The notes under the pieces are model-generated. The model made no database searches. It had not been told where the DNA came from and saw only the letters and a program-made list of their open reading frames with translations. The position numbers and the translations under genes were made by a program. From Flavobacteriales bacterium UBA5871 (GTDB lineage: Bacteria > Bacteroidota > Bacteroidia > Flavobacteriales_D > Crocinitomicaceae): a DNA stretch of 11,743 nt. Positions 1 through 6,792 of this stretch are shown here, piece after piece. The stretch covers positions 1-11,743 of the forward strand of contig DJFN01000134.1 in assembly GCA_002432085.1 (NCBI GenBank). The letters are read 5' to 3'. Every line of letters starts with the position of its first letter. Within the stretch, counting starts at the first letter, position 1.

Positions 1-10
1 GCTTTCAACT

Positions 11-48
11 ATCCGCCGCGGCGGATCACCTGCCTTTTGTGCCTTTTG
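11..48. repeat. 16-bp perfect palindrome followed by a 9-bp tandem repeat
   Basis: Positions 11-26 (atccgccgcggcggat) are a perfect 16-bp palindrome with no loop. Positions 31-39 and 40-48 are two exact head-to-tail copies of tgccttttg. Both lie just downstream of the stop codon of the minus-strand VWA gene, in what looks like the 3' intergenic space. There is no T-tract in the minus-strand direction after the palindrome, so I do not call it an intrinsic terminator. It could be a protein-binding site, part of a dispersed repeat family or chance; the window edge prevents seeing more context. Confidence 0.5.
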
Positions 49-78
49 TGGTGAAAAAATCACGCCTCACATTGAACA

Positions 79-1194
79 TCATTGCACCTGAACGAATCTT
101 CCATTCGCCATTCGGAATTTCATCCCTGAAAGCTTGAACGTTTTACCATCACCCATCGTTGCGATATTCACCAGATCTTCTTCCATCGTATGCACGCTTC
201 CACCCGTTGCGTAGGCGATATCGAGGTAAAGCGTGTTCATGCGATCGGTGACACCGCACACTACGATTTTTACAGGTATTTTCTGCTGTTTCAGGTATTC
301 CAGCAGGAACATATCGCAGGGATTTTCCCAGTTGTCAGCTATCAGAACGATGTTTCCTTTGCTTTCCGGGTATTTTTTGATCGCGTAGCAGATCGCCTCA
401 AGATCGTTTTCCATGTGATCGCCTTTTTCCATGGCTTCGAAGGCTTTATCGATCACTTTATTGGCATTGCCGCTTTCGATCGTCCACATGCCGGTGCCGT
501 CTTCCTTGGCCACCTGGTTGTTGCTCTTTTCGTCGTCGTCATTGAAAAACACGATCTGCTTGAACGTATTCAGCTTCTGATTGGCTTTGATCCACAGCAA
601 AAGCTGGGACGTATAAGGCGACATACTTCCGGTGACATCCATCACGACAAGCATGTTTTTCCAGCTCGATTGACGTCCGAATACTTTCAAGAGTGTTGAA
701 TCGGAAGGCGGTGTTTTTCCGCTGATCACGCCCATCATATCACGGTGCTCTTCCTCGAACGTCGGCATCGGGCGGTAGTAAACCACAAATCCGTGGAAAT
801 AATTCTGCATTTCCGCGGTCGACTTGATCCCGGTTTGCTTCACGAGATTCCACTTGATGATCCCGCTGTTGAAGGCTTCCGGCAACTGAATATAGAGCTC
901 GAGGATGCGCTTGCGGTTCAGTTCGGAAAAATCCGCCCCGACAGGATAATCGGAATAAACCAGATCGATACGAACAACGGTTTGCTGACGCAGGAACGCC
1001 ACATCGTCGGGATTCAGGATGGAATGCTCACCCGGCGTCATTTTAACTTTCTTCGTATCGAAGCCATTTGCATCGACCTTGTATTTTTCGACTTTTACGG
1101 TGTCGCGGAATTTAATGTTCTCGTGAACATTCACCTGGGCGGTGGCCATCTGTGCAAACACAAACAATACGGCCAGGAAGGAGATGGTTTTCAT
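79..1194 (-). CDS. Secreted von Willebrand factor A domain protein
   Basis: A 371-residue protein with a cleavable signal peptide at residues 1-20 (basic start MKT, hydrophobic core, cleavage after ATAQ), so it is exported to the periplasm or cell surface. The VWA fold runs from about residue 178 to 345. Its metal-ion-dependent adhesion site is visible as DVTGSMS at 186-192 (a DxTxS variant of DxSxS), with further candidate metal ligands around D264 (NDLEAI) and D287 (VLIADN). Residues 25-175 match no domain I recognise; they are probably a lineage-specific region that positions the VWA domain. VWA domains usually mediate metal-dependent protein binding; the partner here is unknown. The gene follows the UDG-like gene by 58 bp on the same strand and could be read from it or from its own promoter; I see no convincing -33/-7 pair. 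The start is the first ATG, directly before the signal peptide. Confidence 0.85.
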   Translation of the reverse strand: MKTISFLAVLFVFAQMATAQVNVHENIKFRDTVKVEKYKVDANGFDTKKVKMTPGEHSILNPDDVAFLRQQTVVRIDLVYSDYPVGADFSELNRKRILELYIQLPEAFNSGIIKWNLVKQTGIKSTAEMQNYFHGFVVYYRPMPTFEEEHRDMMGVISGKTPPSDSTLLKVFGRQSSWKNMLVVMDVTGSMSPYTSQLLLWIKANQKLNTFKQIVFFNDDDEKSNNQVAKEDGTGMWTIESGNANKVIDKAFEAMEKGDHMENDLEAICYAIKKYPESKGNIVLIADNWENPCDMFLLEYLKQQKIPVKIVVCGVTDRMNTLYLDIAYATGGSVHTMEEDLVNIATMGDGKTFKLSGMKFRMANGRFVQVQ

Positions 1195-1252
1195 AGGCTT
1201 CGTTTTGGGTAGAATGTCGGAAAGCGAAAAAGGTAACAGGTTTTTTATCCAT

Positions 1253-1951
1253 CTACCCTAGAAACCAATCAAATGTGTTCTCCAGATAGGCGTGGAGATA
1301 CTGTTTCGCATCGCCGGAAACGAAACCGAATGTTTTCAGACTTCGGTAAGGGCTTCCCGGTGAAGGAAGCGCACGGCATTCGATCGTTCCGCCGCCGGAA
1401 ACGTCGAGAACGCGAAGCAACGGCTGTACAGGATCTGTTCCGCCAAGTCGTGTGAGCACTAAATGCTGCTGTTCCTTTGAAGCGTGCTCGTTGACGAATA
1501 ATTCAGGATGTTCCCGAAAGAAAGCAGGAGTGAGGAGCATGTTGTTCATCACGCCTTTGGACGTACACAAAATGCGAATGGTTTCTCCGGCAGCCGGCGA
1601 ACGGAAAAAACGGTGATTGTAAACGCGTTTCGTCAGGTCCGTATCTGCCGAAGATTGTCCTTTGCGCTCGCAGGAATAAATCGCGTCCGTGATCCCGATT
1701 CCGTTTCGTTGCAAACTTTTCAGCAAACTTTCGATGGACGCTTTTTCACTTTCGTGGTCGACAAACTCGCGGTACCAGTTCCAGAAACGGTTGCGCTCGC
1801 TTCCGTAGAAGAAAGCAGGTTTCTGTTTGTCATCTGCTGCCTTTTCGGGCGAGCCTTTAAGCGTATAGGGAAACGTCGGAAAGCTGCCCAGGATAATGCG
1901 CGATTCCGGCAATTCAGGATGTTCGATGTCGATCCGCGGGTGAAATTCCAT
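1253..1951 (-). CDS. Uracil-DNA glycosylase superfamily protein
   Basis: A 232-residue cytosolic protein with no signal peptide or membrane segment. It carries the landmarks of the UDG superfamily: ILGSFP at 20-25 (the GxxP active-site loop after the first strand), FYGSERNRFW at 48-57, ITDAIYSCER at 87-96, a strand RILCTS at 126-131, and ALPSPGSPYRS at 194-204, which corresponds to the C-terminal HPSP-like DNA-intercalation motif. Family knowledge suggests base-excision repair of uracil or another damaged or mispaired base, but the substrate cannot be read from the motifs. The histidine of the classic HPSP loop is replaced by leucine (LPSP), as I recall also occurs in mismatch-specific relatives. 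It starts 19 bp after the stop of the topoisomerase IB gene on the same strand, so the two are probably co-transcribed. No Shine-Dalgarno is evident, which is usual in Bacteroidota. Confidence 0.72.
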   Translation of the reverse strand: MEFHPRIDIEHPELPESRIILGSFPTFPYTLKGSPEKAADDKQKPAFFYGSERNRFWNWYREFVDHESEKASIESLLKSLQRNGIGITDAIYSCERKGQSSADTDLTKRVYNHRFFRSPAAGETIRILCTSKGVMNNMLLTPAFFREHPELFVNEHASKEQQHLVLTRLGGTDPVQPLLRVLDVSGGGTIECRALPSPGSPYRSLKTFGFVSGDAKQYLHAYLENTFDWFLG

Positions 1952-1970
1952 GCTGCAAGATACCGTTTTC

Positions 1971-3002
1971 TCAGGCCGAACGCTTCAGATTCCGCAGGAT
2001 GCGCATGAGCAATTGTTCGGCAGGCGAGAGCTCGTTATTTTTTTGCGTTCTTACGGAAACCGTGTCCAGCTGGTCGTTTTCATACAGCTCGAATATCAGC
2101 GGATGCACGTAATATTTCCGGCAGACGTTTCGCGTATTGCCCAGCTTGTTGCTGACTTCATCGAGCGTTTCGAGGATTTTGCGCTTTTTCTCAGCGGCAT
2201 TTCCGCTTTTTTCCGCTTGACGGAGCAATTCCAGTGCATGAACGGTACCTGCCCACGTGCGCAGGTCTTTCGAGCTGAACGAATCCCCGACTGTCGCTTT
2301 GATGTAAGCATTCACTTTTCCCGAATCGATGGGCTTGTGATCGCCGTTCTCGTCGATGAACTGAAAAAGCTCCTGTCCGGGAATATCGCGGCATTGTTGC
2401 ACCATGCGGGCCAGCCGACGGTTCTTTAATGTAATGCGGTGCGCGATCCCTTTTTTACCGGTGAATACAAAGAGTATTTTGCTGCCGTCGATCTTCACGT
2501 GTCGGTCTTTCAACGTCGTTAAGCCGTAGGATCGGTTGTTTTTTTCATATTCGCCGTTCCCGATGCGGATCGCTGTATTCTCGATCAGCGAAAGGACCAA
2601 AGCAACAACCTTGGATTCCGTCAGATTGCGCTGTGCGAGGTCTTTTTTAATCTGACGACGCAGTTTCGGCAAAGCTTTTCCAAAAGCATAGAGGTAATCG
2701 TATTTGGCCTGGTTACGCGATTGCTGCCATTCGATGTGATAGCGGTACTGCTTTCTGCCACGGGCATCTCTTCCCGTTGCCTGTAAATGACCGTTGGCTT
2801 TCCGGCAGATCCAGACTTGTGTCCACGCCGGTGGAATGGCCAGTTTCCGGATGCGTTCCAGGTCGCTTTCGGTTGGTTGTTTGCCGTCGTCGGTCAGGTA
2901 GTGGAATCCGTCTCCGTTTCGCACGCGCAAAATGCCCGGGGCCTGATCCGTTACGTAGATCAGTCCGGCTAGCTCTTCCGGAATTCCAGCTTGTTGTGCC
3001 AT
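1971..3002 (-). CDS. DNA topoisomerase IB (poxvirus-like bacterial type)
   Basis: A 343-residue protein of normal length for bacterial topoisomerase IB, an enzyme that relaxes supercoils by transient 3'-phosphotyrosyl nicking without ATP. The N-terminal domain contains LAIPPAW (54-60) and GRDARGRKQYRYH (77-89), both family signatures. Catalytic residues can be assigned by motif: R146 in AIRIGNGEY, K183 in FTGKKG, R248 in DLRTWAGT, N289 in LGNT, and the nucleophile Y298 in KYYVHP. The Asn at 289 replaces the active-site His of poxvirus enzymes, as I recall for the Deinococcus radiodurans enzyme, and the spacing between the five residues fits. The first ATG is used. The gene is followed at 19 bp by the UDG-like gene and diverges from the small gene at 3126. 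No clear promoter was found in the 123-bp divergent gap. Confidence 0.95.
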   Translation of the reverse strand: MAQQAGIPEELAGLIYVTDQAPGILRVRNGDGFHYLTDDGKQPTESDLERIRKLAIPPAWTQVWICRKANGHLQATGRDARGRKQYRYHIEWQQSRNQAKYDYLYAFGKALPKLRRQIKKDLAQRNLTESKVVALVLSLIENTAIRIGNGEYEKNNRSYGLTTLKDRHVKIDGSKILFVFTGKKGIAHRITLKNRRLARMVQQCRDIPGQELFQFIDENGDHKPIDSGKVNAYIKATVGDSFSSKDLRTWAGTVHALELLRQAEKSGNAAEKKRKILETLDEVSNKLGNTRNVCRKYYVHPLIFELYENDQLDTVSVRTQKNNELSPAEQLLMRILRNLKRSA

Positions 3003-3125
3003 CGATTCTGCGTTTTAACAAAAATGCGTTCGTCTGGTTGTTAAGGCTTATATGATTTCACAAAAAGCTTACATCATTTCATGTATATAATAAAAGGTAT
3101 AGCAGGAATCGCTACTTTATAGAGT

Positions 3126-3356
3126 ATGGAACGCTATGGAAATAAAAGTGGTAAGTCCGGAATCCTTTCCTTCGAAGCAGGCGCCGATTACATAGTTGTG
3201 GTTTTCGAGGATGGTGGCCGCTATCGTTACACCTACAATTCGGCTGGCAAAAAACAGATCGAACAGATGAAAAAACTGGCTCTGAGCGGCTTAGGGCTCA
3301 GCACTTATATTTCGCAATTTGTTAAGGATCGCTACGAAAGCAGTACTAAAAAATAA
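3126..3356 (+). CDS. Conserved-looking small hypothetical protein, possibly KTSC-like
   Basis: A 76-residue basic protein without signal peptide or membrane segment. The first half looks like a small beta-sheet: alternating hydrophobic segments in DYIVVVFEDGGRYRYTY at about 22-38. The second half looks alpha-helical (KKQIEQMKKLA), ends in GLGLSTYISQFVKDRYE, and is followed by a lysine-rich tail. The arrangement of a strand pair ending in G-x-Y-x-Y, then a helix and an I-x-x-x-V-x-x-x-Y tail, resembles the KTSC family and similar stand-alone proteins I have seen annotated only as hypothetical. That resemblance is a memory-based guess, and no function is assigned. It is a real gene by its intact frame, sensible composition and position between divergent and downstream genes. 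The ATG at 3126 is the first in frame. The following 206 bp (3357-3562) hold no gene or terminator that I can support. Confidence 0.7.
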   Translation: MERYGNKSGKSGILSFEAGADYIVVVFEDGGRYRYTYNSAGKKQIEQMKKLALSGLGLSTYISQFVKDRYESSTKK

Positions 3357-3562
3357 CAGGTGTGCGGTTTAGTGGAATTCTTCACGTAATAAATCCATTC
3401 TCTTTATGAAAAGTTAACCTGATTTCCATAAATTGCCTCGATAAACCCATTAAACTCACTGCTATGCAACCACAATTCAACAGCTCCTGAGAAGGATTCG
3501 TATCCCCATAATCCACTGTCCACGCCACGACCAATATTCATTTTCCTTAAACACATACACTT

Positions 3563-6500
3563 ATGAAAAGATTGATCAGATCTATGGTCTGTCTTGGGAT
3601 GGTATTCCTGACAGGCAGCAATCTTCTCGCGCAAAATGTCAGCACAGGAACTGACAATGCGGGTAACTCCATTCCCGTCGGCGCTGTCGATCCCAATTGG
3701 GTCATCACAGCCGGACCGGTTATGCCAACGGCCTACAGAGTCGTTTCTCACCCATCATGGGAACCTACGCCAGTCCTCGGCACAAACGCCGGCTGGATCA
3801 ACGGTACGGGAACGCTCTACAACAACCCTCCGGGCATTTATACGTTCGAGCGATCGTTTACCATCAGCAACTCCATCAGCAGCTTCACGACCAACTTCGA
3901 TGTGGCTGTCGATGACGTCCTGCTGACGCTCGAGCTGATAGACCCAACCGGAGCGGCTATTCCGCTGGCACCACCGCCATCATCGCCATTCCTGCAGCCT
4001 GTGCCGAATTACACACAGGTCGCACCGATGATGGGAACATGGAAAATCCGCGCCCGCGTGTTCTTCGCCGACCCGCTCGGAGGATGGCTGTTATCCGGCT
4101 ATATCCGAACGACCTGCGGCGACGAGCCATGTAACTGCGAGGATTTGCAGCCGATATTCGATTATACCATCAATCTCTGCGAAGGAACCTTCTATGCCGG
4201 TGGTGATATTCCGGACTGTCTGCACGATATCAAATATGACTGGTATGTAAACGGCAGCTATGTTGGTTCAGGAACACCATTTACCTACACTTTCCCTGGA
4301 AACGGCTCTTATACGGTTTGCCTTAAAGTAAGCGGTGTCACGGCCGACGGCACGAAGTGTGAGAAAGAATTCTGTAAGAGCATCAGTATTACCGATTGCG
4401 ATTGCGACTGTTCTCAGCTACAGCCGAACTTCGACTTTATCGTTGACCAGTGTAAAGGTATCTTCTATGCGGGTGGTAACATCCCTGACTGTCTGTCTGA
4501 CGTTAAATATGACTGGTATGTAAACGGCTGGTATGTTGGCTCCGGAACTCCGTTCAGCTACGTATTCCCAAGCAATGGTACGTATGTAGTTTGCCTCGTA
4601 ATCAGCGGTACAATGCCGGATGGCAGTATCTGCTCGAAAGAATTCTGTCGAGAAATCAAAGTCAAGAATTGCGGATGTAACTGTGATCAGCTGCAACCGA
4701 CGTTCGACTATGTGATTGATCTCTGTAAAGGTATCTTCACTGCCGGCGGAAATATTCCTACTTGTCTGCAGAACGTGAAATACGACTGGTATGTGAACGG
4801 CGGCTACGTTGGTTCAGGAACACCATTCAGCTACACATTCTCTGGTAACGGTACGTATGTTGTCTGCCTGAGAGTAAGCGGCATCATGCCGGATGGCAGC
4901 AAGTGCGAGAAAGAATTCTGCCGTGAGGTGACCATCACCGACTGCGGATGCCACTGCGAACAGCTGCAGCCGAACTTCGACTTTATCATCGACCAATGTA
5001 AAGGCATTTTCTATGCGGGTGGAAACATCCCGGCCTGTCTGACTAACATCAAATACGACTGGTTCGTAAACGGTGGCTTCGTTGGCTCCGGAACTCCATT
5101 CTCTTATATCTTCCCAGGAAACGGTACTTACCTTGTTTGTCTGAAAATCAGCGGAACGATGCCGGATGGAAGCATCTGCTCGAAAGAATTCTGTAAAGAA
5201 GTAACCATCACTGATTGCGGTTGCAACTGTGAAGAGCTTCAGCCGAACTTCGATTACTTCATCCAGCTTTGCAAAGGTACATTCTATGCAGGTGGCTACA
5301 TTCCTGACTGCCTTACTAACATCAAATACGACTGGTTCGTAAACGGTGGCTACGTTGGTTCAGGAACGCCGTTCACTTACACTTTCCCTGGAAACGGTGT
5401 TTATGTTGTTTGTCTGAAAATCAGCGGTATGATGCCGGATGGAAGCATCTGCTCCAAAGAAGTATGCCGTGAAGTAAGAATCACTGATTGCGGTTGCAAC
5501 TGTGAGCAGCTCCAGCCGGACTTCGATTACTCGATCCAGCTTTGCCACGGTACCTTCTACGGAGGCGGAAACATTCCTGCCTGCCTGCAGAACGTGAAAT
5601 ACAACTGGTACATCAATGGTAGCTTCGTTGGTACAGGAACACCGTTCAACTACGTATTCTCCGGAAACGGAACGTATGTTGTCTGCCTGGTGATCAGCGG
5701 TATCATGCCGGATGGAAGCAAGTGCGAGCGTGAAATCTGTAAAGAAGTAACTGTTACCGATTGCGGATGTAACTGCGAAATGCTGCAACCGATGTTCGAT
5801 TACACCATTAACGGCTGTATCGGTAAATTCTTTGCCGGTGGCAACATCCCTGCATGTCTGACCAACGTTACTTACAACTGGTATGTGAACGGTATGTATG
5901 CCGGAACCGGTACACCATTCACTTTCACTTTCCCAGGCAACGGTACTTACTCTATCTGCCTCATCGTGAAAGGAGTAATGCCGAACGGCGAAATCTGTGA
6001 GCGCGAATACTGCCGCAACGTGACCGTAACCAATTGCGGACCATGTACCTGCGAGCAGCTCGTACCGATGCTCAATTTCACCATGCTCAACGGCTGCTGC
6101 GCCCAGTTCAGTGTTATCGGTGGTATTCCGCCATGCCTGCAAAACGTAACCTTCCGTTGGTTCGTGAACAACGTATTCGTTGGTGCAGGCAATCCGTTCA
6201 ACTACTGCTTCCCGGGCAACGGAACGTACAACGTTTGCGTGGTGGTAACAGGTATCCTGCCTACCGGTCAGAAATGCCAGCGCCAGGTTTGCCGTCCTAT
6301 AACTATCCAAGGCTGCATCGGTGTTCCGACAGATCCTGCGGGTATGATTATCAACAACGAAGAATCGCTGATGGAACAGTCTATGTTGCTGTATCCGAAC
6401 CCTGCCAGCGACGAGCTGAACATTTCTCTTAACCTGGAGAAAGCCGGCGACGTAACCTTCGTGTTGAAATCGATGGAAGGAAAAGAATTGCTGACTGAGA

Positions 6501-6634
6501 AAGCAACTGCGGAAGCAGGAGAACAGGAATTTATCCTGAAAATCCCTGCGTCGATCGTCAACGGAATGGTTTTCATTGAAATCCATGCCGGTAATGAACG
6601 CATCGTTCGTAAGATTGAAATCTCCCGACAGTAA
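3563..6634 (+). CDS. T9SS-secreted cysteine-rich PKD-like repeat protein
   Basis: A 1023-residue secreted protein. Residues 1-24 are a signal peptide (MKRLIR, hydrophobic core, cleavage after LLAQ). Residues 25-190 form an N-terminal domain with DPNW, a WIN motif and GIYTFERSF, resembling a beta-sandwich module common in Bacteroidota exoproteins. Residues 191-918 are eight tandem repeats of about 91 residues, each with LQPxFD, AGGNIPxCL, KYDWYVNG, GSGTPF and FPGNGTYxVCL. The last part resembles the PKD domain core. Repeats 1-7 have eight cysteines each and repeat 8 has nine; repeats meet in a C-G-C-x-C motif. Residues 941-1023 are a type A T9SS sorting domain beginning LLYPNP, ending in a basic IVRKIEISRQ. 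The mature protein is therefore predicted to reach the cell surface or medium as a stiff disulfide-rich stalk, adhesin or matrix component. Its ligand is unknown. It stands alone, with an intrinsic terminator 22 bp downstream. Confidence 0.9.
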   Translation: MKRLIRSMVCLGMVFLTGSNLLAQNVSTGTDNAGNSIPVGAVDPNWVITAGPVMPTAYRVVSHPSWEPTPVLGTNAGWINGTGTLYNNPPGIYTFERSFTISNSISSFTTNFDVAVDDVLLTLELIDPTGAAIPLAPPPSSPFLQPVPNYTQVAPMMGTWKIRARVFFADPLGGWLLSGYIRTTCGDEPCNCEDLQPIFDYTINLCEGTFYAGGDIPDCLHDIKYDWYVNGSYVGSGTPFTYTFPGNGSYTVCLKVSGVTADGTKCEKEFCKSISITDCDCDCSQLQPNFDFIVDQCKGIFYAGGNIPDCLSDVKYDWYVNGWYVGSGTPFSYVFPSNGTYVVCLVISGTMPDGSICSKEFCREIKVKNCGCNCDQLQPTFDYVIDLCKGIFTAGGNIPTCLQNVKYDWYVNGGYVGSGTPFSYTFSGNGTYVVCLRVSGIMPDGSKCEKEFCREVTITDCGCHCEQLQPNFDFIIDQCKGIFYAGGNIPACLTNIKYDWFVNGGFVGSGTPFSYIFPGNGTYLVCLKISGTMPDGSICSKEFCKEVTITDCGCNCEELQPNFDYFIQLCKGTFYAGGYIPDCLTNIKYDWFVNGGYVGSGTPFTYTFPGNGVYVVCLKISGMMPDGSICSKEVCREVRITDCGCNCEQLQPDFDYSIQLCHGTFYGGGNIPACLQNVKYNWYINGSFVGTGTPFNYVFSGNGTYVVCLVISGIMPDGSKCEREICKEVTVTDCGCNCEMLQPMFDYTINGCIGKFFAGGNIPACLTNVTYNWYVNGMYAGTGTPFTFTFPGNGTYSICLIVKGVMPNGEICEREYCRNVTVTNCGPCTCEQLVPMLNFTMLNGCCAQFSVIGGIPPCLQNVTFRWFVNNVFVGAGNPFNYCFPGNGTYNVCVVVTGILPTGQKCQRQVCRPITIQGCIGVPTDPAGMIINNEESLMEQSMLLYPNPASDELNISLNLEKAGDVTFVLKSMEGKELLTEKATAEAGEQEFILKIPASIVNGMVFIEIHAGNERIVRKIEISRQ
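4133..6316 (+). repeat. Eight tandem 273-bp coding repeats
   Basis: In-frame repeats begin at 4133, 4406, 4679, 4952, 5225, 5498, 5771 and 6047; the first seven units are exactly 273 bp (91 codons) apart except that unit 7 carries one extra codon (Pro, giving CGPC). Unit 8 is about 270 bp and the most diverged. Units 4 and 5 share an exact 37-nt block (5042-5078 and 5315-5351). Units 2 and 4 share FDFI-DQCKGIFY and ICSKEFC, while 1 and 3 share KCEKEFC, suggesting an ancestral two-unit duplication. Confidence 0.95.
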
Positions 6635-6656
6635 ACGGCAGATCCGTTAAATGAAG

Positions 6657-6687
6657 CCGCCCCGTTGAAAGACGGGGCGGTTTTTTT
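6657..6687 (+). terminator. Intrinsic terminator of the repeat-protein gene
   Basis: A perfect 8-bp GC-rich stem, ccgccccg (6657-6664) with cggggcgg (6673-6680), closes an 8-nt loop and is followed directly by seven T residues (6681-6687). It lies 22 bp after the stop codon of the gene ending at 6634. Confidence 0.93.
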
Positions 6688-6741
6688 ATTGGGTGTACCA
6701 TAATTCTGTCGCAGTAAATAAATTCCGATAAAACGGTAACG

Positions 6742-6770
6742 AAAAAAGGCGACCCTTCCGGACCGCCTTT
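6742..6770 (-). terminator. Intrinsic terminator of the GAPDH gene
   Basis: Read on the minus strand, aaaggcggtcc pairs with gggtcgcc across a ggaa loop (a GNRA-type tetraloop): an 8-bp stem including two G-U wobbles. Six T residues follow (6747-6742). It starts 22 bp after the GAPDH stop codon. Together with the terminator at 6657-6687 it insulates the two convergent genes. Confidence 0.88.
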
Positions 6771-6792
6771 CACAGTATGAACTACCGACTGA

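Noticed and set aside
1207..1258. 7-bp inverted repeat (gggtaga / tctaccc) between the VWA and UDG-like genes
   Set aside because: The arms are short and 38 nt apart, and no T-tract follows either arm. This is within chance expectation.
3404..3751. Minus-strand open frame of 115 codons spanning the start of the repeat gene
   Set aside because: It overlaps the signal-peptide coding region of a well-supported gene, and its translation has no family resemblance or plausible composition.
4133..6316. CRISPR array or other regular non-coding repeat
   Set aside because: The period is 273 bp, the repeats are in frame and encode a conserved domain, and there are no short repeats with unique spacers.
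5360..6586. Long open frame on the minus strand opposite the repeat gene (about 408 codons)
   Set aside because: It is antisense to the clearly coding repeat array. The repeated, biased codons of the sense strand keep the opposite frame free of stops. The translation has no recognisable domain or signal.
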